A stretch of 9,326 nt of DNA from Chloroflexota bacterium (GTDB lineage: Bacteria; Chloroflexota; Anaerolineae; UBA1429): positions 1 to 9,326 of the forward strand of contig JACIWY010000116.1 in assembly GCA_014360745.1 (NCBI GenBank), read 5' to 3'. Below the pieces are notes generated by a model. That model had not been told where the DNA came from. It did not search any database and worked only from the letters and a program-made list of their open reading frames with translations. The translations under genes were made by a program, and so were the position numbers. This document shows positions 8,112-9,326 of the stretch, in pieces (position 1 is the stretch's first letter; each line of letters starts with the position of its first letter).

Positions 8112-9326
8112 ATGAATAAGACAACGCGCCCAGGCCGAGCGCGGGAGGCCGGGCTGCTTCCCCGCTATCTCACCGCCGATCTACCCGGCATCGGTGGGAG
8201 GCAGCGCGTCGAACCGGAGGATTTCATCGTCGAGGAGATCCCCCTTTATGGCCCCACTGGCCAGGGCCAGCATACCTTGTTTGCCATTGAGAAGCGCGGC
8301 ATCAGCACTCAACGGGCCATGCAACGGATCGCCACCGCACTGGGCGTGCCACAACGCCTTCTCTCCAGTGCCGGCCTTAAGGACGCTGAAGCCGTGACCC
8401 GGCAGACACTATCGATAGAGGGCGTGGATCCCGAGCGTTTGTTGGCCCTCGAGTTGCCCGATATTCGGGTGTTGTGGGCCGCGCGTCACCGCAACCGGCT
8501 AAAGATCGGCCATCTGCGCGGCAATCGCTTCATCGTGCGCATCCGCGACGTCGGCCCCGAGGCGGTCGAGCCCGCCCGCCGCATTTTGCAGACACTCCAA
8601 GCCGAAGGGGTGCCTAACGGATTCGGCTACCAACGGTTTGGCCTGCGCGGCGATAGCCATCTTCTGGGGCGCTGTTTGATCAAGGGCGATGTCGAGGGGT
8701 TTTTGCGGCTTTATCTGGGCTCCCCTCGAGACGACGACATCGAGCCGGTGCGCCGCGCCCGCGAGCTGTACGAGGCCGGACGCTATCAGGAGGCGTTGGC
8801 CGCCTGGCCGGCGGCCGATCGCGCCGAACGCGAGACGCTGGCCATCCTGGCCCAAGGCCGGGCCCCTCAGATCGCCGTTCGCCAAATTCCCAAATGGATC
8901 AAGCGGCTGCTCGTCGCCGCCTATCAGGCTTTTCTTTTTAACCGCCTATTGGACGAGCGCTTGCCCACGTGGGGGCTTTTGGAACAAGGGGATCTGGCCG
9001 TCAAGCATGAGAACGGCGCCTTTTTCTTGGTGGAAGACCCTGTCGCCGAACAGCCCCGGGCCGACCGTTTAGAGATCAGCCCCTCCGGTCCCCTTTATAG
9101 CTCCAAGGTGCGCCTTGCCCAGGGGCGCCCGGGCGAACGCGAACGGCGGATCCTAGAGGAGGAAGGGCTCACGCTAGATGACTGGCGCCTTCCCGGCGTG
9201 CCTCTGGAAGGTGCCCGGCGGCCTTTCCGCGTCCCCTTGGGCGAAGTGGCCATTTCATATGCAGAGGGGCTGGTGCTGCGTTTCACCCTGCCGCCCGGTG
9301 CCTACGCCAGCAACGTCCTGGATGAG
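8112..9326 (+). CDS. truD: tRNA pseudouridine synthase D (TruD), 3' end cut by window edge
   Basis: TruD converts U13 of certain tRNAs to pseudouridine. The frame is open from ATG 8112 to the last base, giving 405 codons without a stop. Family features are clear: PEDFIVEEIP at residues 35-44, Q53-H-T-L-F, and AGLKDAEAVTRQ with catalytic D91. N169-x-F171-G-x-QRFG corresponds to the conserved NxFGxQRFG loop, whose Phe stacks in the active site. RPFRVPL and FTLPPGAYASNVLDE lie at the extreme end. In TruD proteins the last of these lies close to the C-terminus, so probably only a few to about twenty residues are missing. AGAGGAAG (8097-8104) lies seven bases before the ATG. Residues 1-18 are a basic, probably flexible extension before the conserved core. 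The gene is divergent from uvrA with a 153-base spacer. Confidence 0.95.
   Translation, partial: MNKTTRPGRAREAGLLPRYLTADLPGIGGRQRVEPEDFIVEEIPLYGPTGQGQHTLFAIEKRGISTQRAMQRIATALGVPQRLLSSAGLKDAEAVTRQTLSIEGVDPERLLALELPDIRVLWAARHRNRLKIGHLRGNRFIVRIRDVGPEAVEPARRILQTLQAEGVPNGFGYQRFGLRGDSHLLGRCLIKGDVEGFLRLYLGSPRDDDIEPVRRARELYEAGRYQEALAAWPAADRAERETLAILAQGRAPQIAVRQIPKWIKRLLVAAYQAFLFNRLLDERLPTWGLLEQGDLAVKHENGAFFLVEDPVAEQPRADRLEISPSGPLYSSKVRLAQGRPGERERRILEEEGLTLDDWRLPGVPLEGARRPFRVPLGEVAISYAEGLVLRFTLPPGAYASNVLDE

Noticed and set aside
8105..8119. ATG seven bases before the truD start, encoding four residues and a stop that overlaps truD's first codons
   Set aside because: The ribosome site abuts this ATG (only 0-1 base away), too close for efficient initiation, whereas it is seven bases from ATG 8112. 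A regulatory leader cannot be supported.

Overview
The window is a GC-rich, densely packed bacterial chromosome segment with no gene-free stretch longer than about 155 bases. It carries six complete protein genes, one gene cut by the right edge (truD) and a possible gene tail cut by the left edge. I see no rRNA, tRNA, CRISPR array, insertion sequence, integrase or phage gene. The combination of GTG starts, a DUF4416 gene, and the style of RadC, UvrA and TruD suggests a Chloroflexota (Anaerolineae-like) genome. This is inference from protein flavour only, and another GC-rich phylum cannot be excluded.

Layout, left to right. Bases 1-119 may hold the C-terminal tail of a plus-strand protein. It overlaps the end of a minus-strand HAD-family hydrolase (83-811). 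A 69-base divergent spacer follows, containing a GC palindrome inside a candidate promoter. Next is a plus-strand run: an M20 metallopeptidase/amidohydrolase (881-2041), a DUF5060/DUF4038 glycoside-hydrolase-like protein with no signal peptide (2069-3670), RadC (3752-4456) and a DUF4416 protein (4469-5026). DUF4416 converges, 16 bases apart, on uvrA (minus strand, 7958-5043). A 153-base divergent spacer with a dyad and a 9-base-period direct repeat separates uvrA from truD (8112 to beyond 9326).

How the genes may work together. The M20 enzyme and the glycosidase are 27 bases apart and probably co-transcribed, which suggests intracellular breakdown of a glycoside or an amide-containing conjugate. 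The HAD phosphatase is transcribed divergently from them. RadC and DUF4416 are almost certainly one translational unit. UvrA (nucleotide excision repair) and TruD (tRNA U13 pseudouridylation) are housekeeping genes sharing a promoter region. An exact 12-base sequence occurs both upstream of radC and in the uvrA/truD spacer, which hints at shared control.

I found no convincing new multi-gene system. The least understood items are the RadC-DUF4416 pair, the M20-glycosidase pair and the shared intergenic 12-mer.
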